NCBI GenBank assembly: GCA_009786025.1
Contig: WQUA01000003.1
Location: 33,644 to 97,643, forward strand
Length of the DNA: 64,000 bases
Direction of reading: 5' to 3'
From: Pseudomonadota bacterium
GTDB taxonomy: Bacteria > Pseudomonadota > Gammaproteobacteria > Burkholderiales > Casimicrobiaceae
Shown here piece after piece: positions 18,313 through 26,438 of the stretch. A model generated the notes under the pieces. That model saw nothing but the letters and a program-made list of their open reading frames with translations. It made no database searches and had not been told where the DNA came from. Position 1 is the first letter of the stretch. Each line of letters starts with the position of its first letter. Made by a program: the position numbers and the translations under genes.

Positions 18313-20879
18313 TGGAAGTCTCAAGAATCCGGGCATTACGCGGCCCCAATTTGTGGAGCCGGCGCACGGCCATTGAAGCGCTCGTCAATTGTGCTGCCGA
18401 CGAAGTCGTGATCGCCGATGTACCGGCATTGGAAACAAAATTACATGGCCGTTTTCCAGCGATGGGACCGCTCACCCCCGCCGGCGACAAAGTGGAAATC
18501 AGTCTGGCGCACGTGCTCGAACGTCTCACCCTGAGCTTGCAAGCAGAAGCCGGCTGTCCGGTAACCTTCAGCCAAACCGTTTCGACCACCACTCCTGGAT
18601 TATTCCAGGTTGTCGTTGAATACACTGAAGAAGACGTTGGCCGACTGGCGCTGCGTTTCGCGCAAGAGTTGTGCACGGCGGCGCTTCAGGACGTACCCTT
18701 CGACCTTACCGACGCGCTGTCGCAAATACGTGCGCTTGATGAGGACATCCGCCTGGGGCCAAGCACCGGCGCCATTGTCAACGCTGCCGTCGCCCGCCGC
18801 ATTCCTTACCGCCGGTTAACGCAAGGCAGCCTTGTGCAGTTTGGCTGGGGCAGTCGGCAGCGGCGCATTCAGGCGGCAGAAATCGACCGCACCAGCGTCA
18901 TCGCCGAAGATATTGCGCAAGATAAAGAGTTGACGAAAAAACTGCTGGCCGCCGCCGCCGTGCCCGTCCCCAAAGGAAGACCGGTCAACGATGCCGAAGA
19001 CGCTTGGGCGGCGGCTAACGAAATCGGCTTGCCGGTTGTTGTCAAACCGCTGGACGGCAGCCAGGGCAGAGGTGTCACCGTCAACGTCAACACTTATGAA
19101 CATCTACTGGCAGCGTACGAAGCGGCGGCAGGAACCGGTCGGAAAGTGATGGTGGAACGCTACCTACCCGGCTCGGATTTCCGGTTGTTGGTCGTCGGCG
19201 ACAAACTACTGGCGGCTGCGCGACGCGATCCGCCGCAAGTGATCGGCGACGGTGTCCACAGCGTGCGGGAGTTGGTCGATGAGATCAACCGCGATCCGCG
19301 CCGTGGCGAAGGTCACGCCACCGCGTTGACCAAGATTCGTCTCGACGACATCGCCAACACCCTGCTGTCCATGCAGGGCTATACCGCCGACAGCGTGCCG
19401 CCGACCGGAACACGCGTGATTCTGCGCAACAACGCCAACCTTTCGACTGGCGGCACCGCCACCGATGTCACTGACGAAGTACACCCCGACATTGCCGCCC
19501 ACGCCGTCGTGGCGGCGCAAACAATAGGACTTGACGTCGCCGGTATCGATGTCGTCTGCGAAACGATTTTGAAACCGCTCGAAGAGCAGAGCGGCGGCAT
19601 TGTTGAAGTCAACGCCGCGCCTGGTTTGCGTATGCACCTGTCGCCATCGTACGGCAAAGGTCGTCCCATCGGCGAAGCCATCGTCAACCATATGTTTCTG
19701 CCGGACGAAAACGGTCGTATTCCCGTCGTCGCAGTGACCGGCACCAACGGCAAAACCACCACCGTCCGGCTGATCGCCCACCTTTTCGAGCAGCACGGCT
19801 GGCGCGTCGGCATGACCACCACCGACGGCATTTATGTCAATCATCGTCGCATTGATGACGGTGATTGTAGCGGCCCGCGCAGTGCCCGCAATGTGCTGAT
19901 GCATCCCGATGTCGATGCCGCCGTTTTCGAGACCGCGCGCGGCGGTATGTTGCGCGAAGGGTTGGGATTCGACAGTTGCCGCGTCGCCGTCGTCACCAAT
20001 ATCGGCGCCGGCGATCATCTGGGGCTTGACTTCATCACCAGCGTCGAAGACCTTGCCGTGCTTAAGCGCGTCATCGTTCAGAATGTTGACGAAGACGGCA
20101 TGGCCGTGCTCAACGCCGACGATCCGATCGTTGCGGCGATGGCCTCCGTCTGTCCCGGCAATGTGACCTTCTTTGCGCGCGACGGACATCAGCCGCGCTT
20201 GATGATGCACCGCGCCCAGGGCAAGCGTGTTGTTTACATCAGCAATCGCGCGCTCGTCGCCGCCGAAGGAGGTTTTGAATACCGGCTGCCGCTCGCCAGT
20301 ATCCCGCTGACCCGCAACGGCGCCATTCCGTTCCAGACCGACAACGCGATGGCCGCGCTCGCCGCTGCTTGGGCAATCGGTCTGCCTTGGGAAGCCATCG
20401 CGCGCGGGCTCGCTACCTTTGTCAGCGACGACAGCATCGTGCCAGGGCGCTTCAACATGTTTGATTATCGCGGCGCCATCCTCATCGCCGATTACGGTCA
20501 CAACCCCGATGCCATCGCTGCGCTGACGCAAGCCGTCGAAAAGATGTCGGCGCGGCGTCGCCTCGTTGTTATCAGCGGCGCAGGAGACCGTCGCGATGAA
20601 GACATTCAACGGCAAACGCAAATCCTCGGCGACGCTTTCGACGAAGCGATTCTCTATCAGGATCAGTGTCAGCGCGGCCGTCAGGACGGCGAAGTGTTGG
20701 CCTTATTGCGGAAGGGGTTGGTAAACGCTAAACGCACCCGCACCATCGAAGAAATTCATGGCGAATTTCTTGCCATCGACACTGCGCTAAAACGGTTGTC
20801 TCCCGGCGACCTGTGCCTGATTCTGATCGACCAGATCGAAGAAGCGCTGGCGCATATTCGTAAGCGGATCGGCGAATAG
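18312..20879 (+). CDS. cphA: Cyanophycin synthetase
   Basis: Builds cyanophycin, a poly-aspartate backbone with arginine on each side chain, at the cost of ATP; a cytoplasmic nitrogen and carbon reserve. 855 residues, typical length. The N-terminal domain starts at SRIRALRGPNLW; the ATP-grasp domain (about 190-460) has VVVKPLDGSQGRGV, RNNANLSTGGTATDVTDE and VEVNAAPGLRMH; the Mur-ligase domain has an intact GTNGKTT (477-483), TRGGMLREG-like ETARGGMLREGLG, and a C-terminal domain with DYGHNPDAI. Its start overlaps the stop of the upstream paralogue (TGATG), so the two are coupled. No cyanophycinase gene is in the window. Confidence 0.96.
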   Translation: MEVSRIRALRGPNLWSRRTAIEALVNCAADEVVIADVPALETKLHGRFPAMGPLTPAGDKVEISLAHVLERLTLSLQAEAGCPVTFSQTVSTTTPGLFQVVVEYTEEDVGRLALRFAQELCTAALQDVPFDLTDALSQIRALDEDIRLGPSTGAIVNAAVARRIPYRRLTQGSLVQFGWGSRQRRIQAAEIDRTSVIAEDIAQDKELTKKLLAAAAVPVPKGRPVNDAEDAWAAANEIGLPVVVKPLDGSQGRGVTVNVNTYEHLLAAYEAAAGTGRKVMVERYLPGSDFRLLVVGDKLLAAARRDPPQVIGDGVHSVRELVDEINRDPRRGEGHATALTKIRLDDIANTLLSMQGYTADSVPPTGTRVILRNNANLSTGGTATDVTDEVHPDIAAHAVVAAQTIGLDVAGIDVVCETILKPLEEQSGGIVEVNAAPGLRMHLSPSYGKGRPIGEAIVNHMFLPDENGRIPVVAVTGTNGKTTTVRLIAHLFEQHGWRVGMTTTDGIYVNHRRIDDGDCSGPRSARNVLMHPDVDAAVFETARGGMLREGLGFDSCRVAVVTNIGAGDHLGLDFITSVEDLAVLKRVIVQNVDEDGMAVLNADDPIVAAMASVCPGNVTFFARDGHQPRLMMHRAQGKRVVYISNRALVAAEGGFEYRLPLASIPLTRNGAIPFQTDNAMAALAAAWAIGLPWEAIARGLATFVSDDSIVPGRFNMFDYRGAILIADYGHNPDAIAALTQAVEKMSARRRLVVISGAGDRRDEDIQRQTQILGDAFDEAILYQDQCQRGRQDGEVLALLRKGLVNAKRTRTIEEIHGEFLAIDTALKRLSPGDLCLILIDQIEEALAHIRKRIGE

Positions 20880-21134
20880 CCCGGACAAGTGAAGCGCGTC
20901 ACCCTGCGCGAAGTCGCAAGGGCGCAGAGTGGAAATCGAAAGCATTATTTAACCGCAAAGAACGCACAGAGCACAGAGAAAAAATGTCGTTCTGTGCGAA
21001 GCGACGTCGCAAAACCCGCTCGGCGGCGACAGGAAGCAGATTTCCCCTACAAGCGAAACATACCGATAGAAGCGTGGGGGTGACAACCCGCCGCCCGTAA
21101 TCCGCTCCCGGATTACACTTCGCTTGTTCAGGCC
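20877..21134. repeat. Repeat-built spacer flanked by inverted REP-like ends
   Basis: Begins TAGCCCGGACAAGTGAAGCG (containing the cphA stop) and ends with the inverted relative CTTCGCTTGTTCAGGCC (21118-21134). In between lies ACCGCAAAGAACGCACAGAG (20951-20970). The order of modules matches 3951-4041 and 44234-44302. Confidence 0.5.
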
Positions 21135-21160
21135 ACACTGCTTGCGGTTAAAATCTCACC

Positions 21161-21643
21161 ATGTCGCAAGCCGTCTTTGAAAAAATCACCGCTTTATTCG
21201 ACGCCGGGCAAGCGCGTTATCGGATCATGGCGCACACGCCGGTGCGAACATCGGAAGAAGCGGCGCGCGTGCGTGGGATTGCGCTCAGTCAAGGCGCTAG
21301 AGCGATGGTCTGTCGTGTTAAACACACTTCGAAGCAACATAGTTACGTTCTGGCGGTGTTGCCCGCCGATCAGCAACTCGATTTCGGCAAGGTGGCAACC
21401 GCTGTTGGCGGCAAAAAAGCATCGCTGGCAACACCGGAAGAGGCACAGGCATTGACCGATTGTGAAATGGGGGCAGTGCCGCCGCTCAGTTTTAATTCTG
21501 AGCTATTGTTGATCGTTGACCTCAGCCTCGCCTCGCGGCATGATGAAGTTTCTTTCAACGCCGGATTGCGTGAGCGCTCGATAACAATTGCAACAGAAGA
21601 TTATTTGCGTATTGTCGCGCCGCGTTTTGAAACGATCATATAG
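21161..21643 (+). CDS. YbaK/EbsC-family aminoacyl-tRNA deacylase-like protein
   Basis: 160 residues of the YbaK/ProX editing fold, which hydrolyses mischarged tRNA in known members (for example Cys-tRNA(Pro) or Ala-tRNA(Pro)). Visible family features are ALSQGARAMVCRVK in the substrate pocket, VLPADQQLDFGKVA, KKASLATPEEA and GAVPPLSF. The last eight bases overlap the 3' end of the convergent restriction gene. Which tRNA it edits cannot be told. A shorter INS-like or EbsC-like subgroup is possible. Confidence 0.82.
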   Translation: MSQAVFEKITALFDAGQARYRIMAHTPVRTSEEAARVRGIALSQGARAMVCRVKHTSKQHSYVLAVLPADQQLDFGKVATAVGGKKASLATPEEAQALTDCEMGAVPPLSFNSELLLIVDLSLASRHDEVSFNAGLRERSITIATEDYLRIVAPRFETII

Positions 21644-24600
21644 CGCGCGCTGCGCCTTCAATCATGTCGATTTCCTCTTTCGATAAATCATATAGTCTAT
21701 ATAAAAGAAGATTCATTTCCCTCTCTAAATCCGAGATATCCGCCCCGTAATCTTTCGCTTTTTTATCTAGGATGCGATCTACCAAACGAACGATCTTACC
21801 TTGCTCTCCGTAGCCGGCGGGAAGCGGAAGCGAATTGATCATTTCTTTCGTAAATGTAATACCGCCATTGTAGCTAGACGATCCATACTTAGCCTTGATA
21901 TAAAAAATGCTCAATGGACAATTCACGACAGCACAAACATATTTCAACACGTCTTCGTCAGCGGCGGTTAGTATAAGAGTCGTTTTACCAGGGATCATTT
22001 CACCGCGTAAATCAAGAGTCGCATCAAGCAACGTCAAGCCTTTAATGATGATTTTTTTCGCATCGCTCTTTACCTTATAGGCGTTCGTAAACATTTTGGC
22101 GAATTCTGTTCTTTTGACCACAGGGCGCAGATACTTACCCCCGAGATAGGTCATTGGCTTATTCCCCCACCGTGAAACATACTTTCCCAGCGTGCCTGTA
22201 TTAACCATGGAATAGCAGGCCTTCGGATTAAGCGCGCCTTCGCACTCCATGACCAGTGGCTTAAGTTTATACGCATCTGACGTCGCACAAGCGTTTTCGC
22301 AGGGAGCCACGCTGCCCAAGCGCCTATGTATCCTGTCGAGCCGATCAATAAAGACATAGTGTGGCGACAACAATGGGTCTAAATAGTACGGGGTATTCAG
22401 AGATGTTTTTAAAACACAATTGATGGGGCGAACGCTCCCACAAGTCATCGATTGAGTCGTCACAGAAGAGGCAGGAAAATTCGATATCTGCGTTATGATC
22501 GGATCTACCAAAGTGCTATCGAACACATCTCGACCAAGCACAACAATCTGCTCGATACCGTCGATATGTCTGGTTCTGAATTCGTTGCCAAACGATTTTG
22601 ATAGCCATTTATCCGGCGTAATATACGACATGGTTCCGGTTTTCTTCATGATATTCAAAGCCAACTCCATGAACACGATGTAGATATCCCAATTTCCGAT
22701 CGCGCAATGATAGTTTTCCTTTAAATACTCGCGCAAATTTTCATGCCCTTCTCTGACCATCTTTTCAGAATCTATATAAGGTGGATTTGCGATTACCGCA
22801 TCAAAGCCGACAAAATCGCCGTTCTCGTCCAACACCTCGGGGAACTCAAAACGCCATTCAAATGCGTCTCGATAGATTTCCCCGCTTTCGAGAACGCTTG
22901 CTTGATCGTGCAAGGCCTTTATCTTTCCAAGCATGTCCGACTGTTTGCTTTTATTCTTTTGAGCGATCTCCGGATCGACTCCGAAAAAATCAATTTGCCC
23001 TTGCGTAGCGTCGATAGCGAGCGCCTGTAAGCTCTTGTTAAGCCCGGCAACACCGAATATTTTCACATATTCGAGCAATTTGCCGCTAAGAGCGTGAGTT
23101 ACCGCGTGCCCAGCTTTTAGGGTTTGGTTAAACCTTTCCTTGATCTGAACAATTGCTGACAAAACCTCGTGTTTGTCTCTGACGTTCTTCTTATACTCGA
23201 TGACCTTAGTTTTGTGCTTCGAAATTTTAGCCTTGATATTTTTATCCCTGATATCGTCCAGAAGGCCAAAACGATGCACTACCGAATTGCCGGTTTTTAT
23301 GTTGATATCGATGTTGGGCAACGTCACAAGCTGATAATTTTCATCGTAATAACTGTGTTTAAGCAGCTCGATCCACAGCCGCAATTTTGTAATTTGCGTG
23401 CTATTAGGATTGATATCGACACCAAATAACTGGTTTTCGATGATGCGCTGCTTTTCTTCAAACAGCGCCTTCTGCAACAAGTGATTCGCACTGTCAAAGC
23501 TTACCGGCCGCTTGTATTGAAACCACTCGTCGTCAAGACTGATATGTAATTCGTCGTTGAGCAAATCGAGCCGCATGCCTTTGTGCACAAACAAACCCAG
23601 TTCATGCTTGACGAAGACGATCCCATTAAGAACCGAGACAAGATAGTGTCCACTTCCGACAGCAGGGTCACAAATTGTTATCTCATTAATGATGGTCGAT
23701 GCCCGTTTAATGAAAGCCTCTTTGCGACTACGTCTCTCGCAATAGCGCTTTAATTCGGGCCATGTGGCGTCCTTCAGGTCTCTTGGAAATTCAGTTTTGA
23801 ATCGCTCCAAGACCGTTTTTTGGATTAGTTGCCGCGCCATAAACGTTGTGATTGAACTAGGCGTATAGAAACTTCCATCCTTGTAACCGTTAATTTTTTC
23901 AAAGATGAGACCCAGGACAGATGCGCTGATAAGTGGTTTTGAGTCGCCTCCAATCTCATCTGTATTGTCATTCCCGAAATCGTAAGCATCCAAGAACTCG
24001 AATAGATAATCCGGCATATTTGTTTGGCCGGATTTTCTTTTGCCATCGCTGTCTTTGATTACCGTCTTTGAATAGTATGAAATCTGAGCCCCCGTGGATA
24101 ATGCGCCCATCGTCATTCCGCTTTTTTCCTCAGAATTGATTTCGAAGAGAGTACTGTTCAGGTAGGGAATATAATCGAACGACCTTGATTTGCGCTCTCT
24201 GATCGGTTTGGCCAGCACCTCAAAAAATAATTCTTCGAGTTCGCTAAAGCCGTGAATTTTGCCTTTGTGCAAGAATTTATTGGACGCATCGCTCGTCCAT
24301 TTGACAATCTGCGACTCAAGCAACTTCGAAAACAGGATTCGATTGATCCAGATAATCATTAACCCTATGATTGTTGCAACGTCGTTTTGCTTGTTGTGCT
24401 GGCTAAGCTTGTTCGTAATGTTTTCGTATAGAGAACCTTGTTGCTTTTGTTTAGCGCGGCTAATGACTCGATCTTTGGAATTTTCCTCTAACCCCAACAG
24501 ATACAACAGCTCGTTATAGAAGTCACGATTCAAACAGTTGGCGTCATTCGGTTTAAATGATTTTTTCAGACAGTCCTCGCTTAGCAACTTGTAGATTGCG

Positions 24601-24767
24601 AGCAGTTCTTTTTCACTCTTTTCCGATTTGACTTCGAAATAGCCGCACTCAATTGATTCGCCGTCGATCGAGCCGGCCTTTAATTGCTCAATGGTTTTTT
24701 GAGGTGATGAATAAAGTTCTTTTGTGGTATCCATCAAAAGCGATGGTTTGGTATGAGTTTCGTACAA
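21636..24767 (-). CDS. Type IIG (Eco57I-like) restriction-modification enzyme, methylase and specificity part, frameshifted
   Basis: Long C-terminal portion of a fused nuclease-methyltransferase. Residue numbers count from the first Met of this frame at 24767. The adenine-methyltransferase core has GSFYTPSSIT (298-307), motif I DPAVGSGHYLVSV (367-379) and motif IV NPPYIDSE (661-668); the C-terminal part is the target-recognition region. Alone it lacks the N-terminal nuclease, which lies in the overlapping upstream frame. Homologues of this family join the two without a break, and adding one T to the T5 run at 24791-24795 would do that here. Codon use is A+T-rich relative to neighbours, suggesting transfer. 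The methylase might still be made by internal initiation. Confidence 0.8.
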   Translation of the reverse strand: MYETHTKPSLLMDTTKELYSSPQKTIEQLKAGSIDGESIECGYFEVKSEKSEKELLAIYKLLSEDCLKKSFKPNDANCLNRDFYNELLYLLGLEENSKDRVISRAKQKQQGSLYENITNKLSQHNKQNDVATIIGLMIIWINRILFSKLLESQIVKWTSDASNKFLHKGKIHGFSELEELFFEVLAKPIRERKSRSFDYIPYLNSTLFEINSEEKSGMTMGALSTGAQISYYSKTVIKDSDGKRKSGQTNMPDYLFEFLDAYDFGNDNTDEIGGDSKPLISASVLGLIFEKINGYKDGSFYTPSSITTFMARQLIQKTVLERFKTEFPRDLKDATWPELKRYCERRSRKEAFIKRASTIINEITICDPAVGSGHYLVSVLNGIVFVKHELGLFVHKGMRLDLLNDELHISLDDEWFQYKRPVSFDSANHLLQKALFEEKQRIIENQLFGVDINPNSTQITKLRLWIELLKHSYYDENYQLVTLPNIDINIKTGNSVVHRFGLLDDIRDKNIKAKISKHKTKVIEYKKNVRDKHEVLSAIVQIKERFNQTLKAGHAVTHALSGKLLEYVKIFGVAGLNKSLQALAIDATQGQIDFFGVDPEIAQKNKSKQSDMLGKIKALHDQASVLESGEIYRDAFEWRFEFPEVLDENGDFVGFDAVIANPPYIDSEKMVREGHENLREYLKENYHCAIGNWDIYIVFMELALNIMKKTGTMSYITPDKWLSKSFGNEFRTRHIDGIEQIVVLGRDVFDSTLVDPIITQISNFPASSVTTQSMTCGSVRPINCVLKTSLNTPYYLDPLLSPHYVFIDRLDRIHRRLGSVAPCENACATSDAYKLKPLVMECEGALNPKACYSMVNTGTLGKYVSRWGNKPMTYLGGKYLRPVVKRTEFAKMFTNAYKVKSDAKKIIIKGLTLLDATLDLRGEMIPGKTTLILTAADEDVLKYVCAVVNCPLSIFYIKAKYGSSSYNGGITFTKEMINSLPLPAGYGEQGKIVRLVDRILDKKAKDYGADISDLEREMNLLLYRLYDLSKEEIDMIEGAARAI

Positions 24768-25258
24768 CGCCCTGATTGCAGAGCTTCTCCAAAAAGGCGA
24801 TCAAAATCCTCGGCGTCAAATACAAACCAATTATAAAAATCAGTAATGATCACATGGAAAATATTTTGATTCCCGTTTGCGCGTTCGCGCATGAAATAGA
24901 GTACCGCTTCTTGAAATGCCTTCGTGTTTACATTTGCAGCAGAGATCATTTCCGGTGAACCATGCTTTTTCACTTCAAAAATTACGGCCGGCACACCATT
25001 GTGCAAAATCGCCAGGGCGATTCCACTTTGTCCTGTTTGCGTATATGCGTTGCTGGTGAATCCAATCGCATCAATGAACGGTTTCAACGCACTGGAGACG
25101 ATGTTGGGTTCGCTTTGCTTGCTGGCTCTTTGCGTTTCGATCGCTTCACAATATTTGGCGTAGTGTGCCTTGAAAGTCTCAAAGCTCGCCGGCGAAACAC
25201 TTTTCTTTGAAAGCAGCGGGTTGATGAATTCGCGTGGCTTCTTGACGATAAGCTTCAT
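24734..25258 (-). CDS. Type IIG restriction enzyme, N-terminal nuclease part, frameshifted
   Basis: 174 residues from the ATG at 25256-25258. It carries the N-terminal domain of Eco57I-like enzymes: EVKK at 95-98 (E95 and K97 of a PD-(D/E)xK site), NTKAFQEAVLYFMRERANG, and IITDFYNWFVFDAEDFDRLF. The aspartate expected about 14 residues before the ExK glutamate is alanine (A81 in GIALAIL), so the nuclease may be inactive even apart from the frameshift; the alignment is by eye. The last 18 residues or so after the T5 run are out-of-frame sequence. It overlaps the methylase frame by 34 bases. Confidence 0.75.
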   Translation of the reverse strand: MKLIVKKPREFINPLLSKKSVSPASFETFKAHYAKYCEAIETQRASKQSEPNIVSSALKPFIDAIGFTSNAYTQTGQSGIALAILHNGVPAVIFEVKKHGSPEMISAANVNTKAFQEAVLYFMRERANGNQNIFHVIITDFYNWFVFDAEDFDRLFGEALQSGRCTKLIPNHRF

Positions 25259-25290
25259 GAACTATCCCATCAATTTAGACAAGATACCGT

Positions 25291-25420
25291 AGCCCGGAGG
25301 AACGGAGCGCCGTTCAAGGATCACACCATCCGATACGAAGCATCACAAATGCTTCAGTTGGCGGCACTTTGCGCTGAAAAAGCGGCTCCCGGAAAGCGCT
25401 TCGCTTATCCGCGGGCTACG
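25291..25420. repeat. Inverted pair of REP-like repeats
   Basis: AGCCCGGAGGAACGGAGCG (25291-25309) is mirrored by CGCTTCGCTTATCCGCGGGCT (25398-25418, shown within limit as CGCTTCGCTTATCCGCGGGC). Together they could form a large cruciform between the restriction gene and the methyltransferase. Same family as 3951, 20877 and 44234. Confidence 0.5.
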
Positions 25421-25498
25421 CATTTTTTCAATACCGCCTGTAGTAGGCGAGGGGCCTCCGTTGGCTTCGTCGACCCACTCTTTGAAAAGCGGGCTGGT

Positions 25499-26263
25499 TT
25501 ACAACGCCCCGACGTAAACCCGGGTATCGTATTCAAAATCGACGTGCCCTTGCTGCGCTGTAGCATCGAACAAAGATTTAAGCGCCTGCAAGATCGGTTC
25601 GTGATTGGGGTGTCCGGCCTGGGGCACGTACGAAGAGGATAGCGCGCGACCGCGCAAGCTGTCGAAGTCCAGCTTTTGAACATAATGAAAATGCCCAATG
25701 TGTCGCAGCCCTGCGCCAAACCAATTCTGCATGTCAGCATCGTCGCTGTAGCGTTCGGCCACGGCGCTGTAATCGACGCCATACGTTCGCAGCAATGCTT
25801 CGTAGCCGCGCAAAAATTCGCTGCCGTCGAGCAGACGGATATTCCAGAACAAAGCGACCAGGCCGCCAGGGCGCAGGATACGGGCAAATTCACGGCGTAC
25901 CCGCTCACGGTCGAACCAATGAAACGCTTGCGCGGCAGTGACCAGATCGACGCTGGCGTCGGGAAGCGTCGTTTGTTCTGCCGGCGCTGCGACACTCGAA
26001 TAATTCGGATAGCCGGACAGCCATTCATCGGCAGCCTGACGCATCGGTTCATTCGGTTCGACAGCAACGACCGGATGGCCAGCATCCAGCAGCAGTTTGC
26101 TCGAAATGCCGGTACCGGCGCCGACGTCAGCAACTTTGGCGTGAACGGGAATGGCACAGGTTTCGTGCAGAAAAGTGATCAACTCTGCCGGGTAGCTCGG
26201 ACGAAAACGAACGTAATCAGCAACGCGATCAGAAAAACGCTGGGTTGAATTGAAAGAATTCAT
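25499..26263 (-). CDS. Class I SAM-dependent methyltransferase
   Basis: 254 residues. Rossmann-fold methyltransferase with motif I VADVGAGTGISSKLLL (about 44-59), the acidic end of strand 2 in VVAVEPNEPM, and the post-motif segment DLVTAAQAFHWFD followed by LRPGGLVALFWN, typical of the UbiE/Coq5-like 'Methyltransf_11' group. It has no DNA-methylase motif (no NPPY or SPPY), so it is a small-molecule or unknown-substrate enzyme and not part of the neighbouring restriction locus. Confidence 0.8.
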   Translation of the reverse strand: MNSFNSTQRFSDRVADYVRFRPSYPAELITFLHETCAIPVHAKVADVGAGTGISSKLLLDAGHPVVAVEPNEPMRQAADEWLSGYPNYSSVAAPAEQTTLPDASVDLVTAAQAFHWFDRERVRREFARILRPGGLVALFWNIRLLDGSEFLRGYEALLRTYGVDYSAVAERYSDDADMQNWFGAGLRHIGHFHYVQKLDFDSLRGRALSSSYVPQAGHPNHEPILQALKSLFDATAQQGHVDFEYDTRVYVGAL

Positions 26264-26438
26264 GGTGCTCTTGAAGTGTGTAAAAAGTGATGAGATTTCA
26301 AAAACGGTTTTGGTTGCGCCTCCATCAAATCCTGGTGAATCGGCAGAAAGCGTCTTGCGATCATACGCAAGCGACAGATTGTCGCCTCTACGCTACTCAC
26401 ACCCACCGCTTGTAGGAGCAGCAACCTGCCGCCCGAAT

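Noticed and set aside
19206..20621. 471-codon open frame on the minus strand opposite cphA
   Set aside because: It lies fully within an intact, well-recognised gene and has no family motif. Long antisense frames are expected in GC-rich coding DNA.
24734..24800. Programmed frameshift joining the two type IIG frames
   Set aside because: A T5 run alone is weak evidence. No stimulatory structure or upstream Shine-Dalgarno-like signal was recognised, so mutation, slippage or sequencing error is simpler.
25499..26263. Methyltransferase as modification partner of the type IIG locus
   Set aside because: It lacks DNA-methylase motif IV and looks like a small-molecule Methyltransf_11 enzyme; the type IIG protein has its own methylase.
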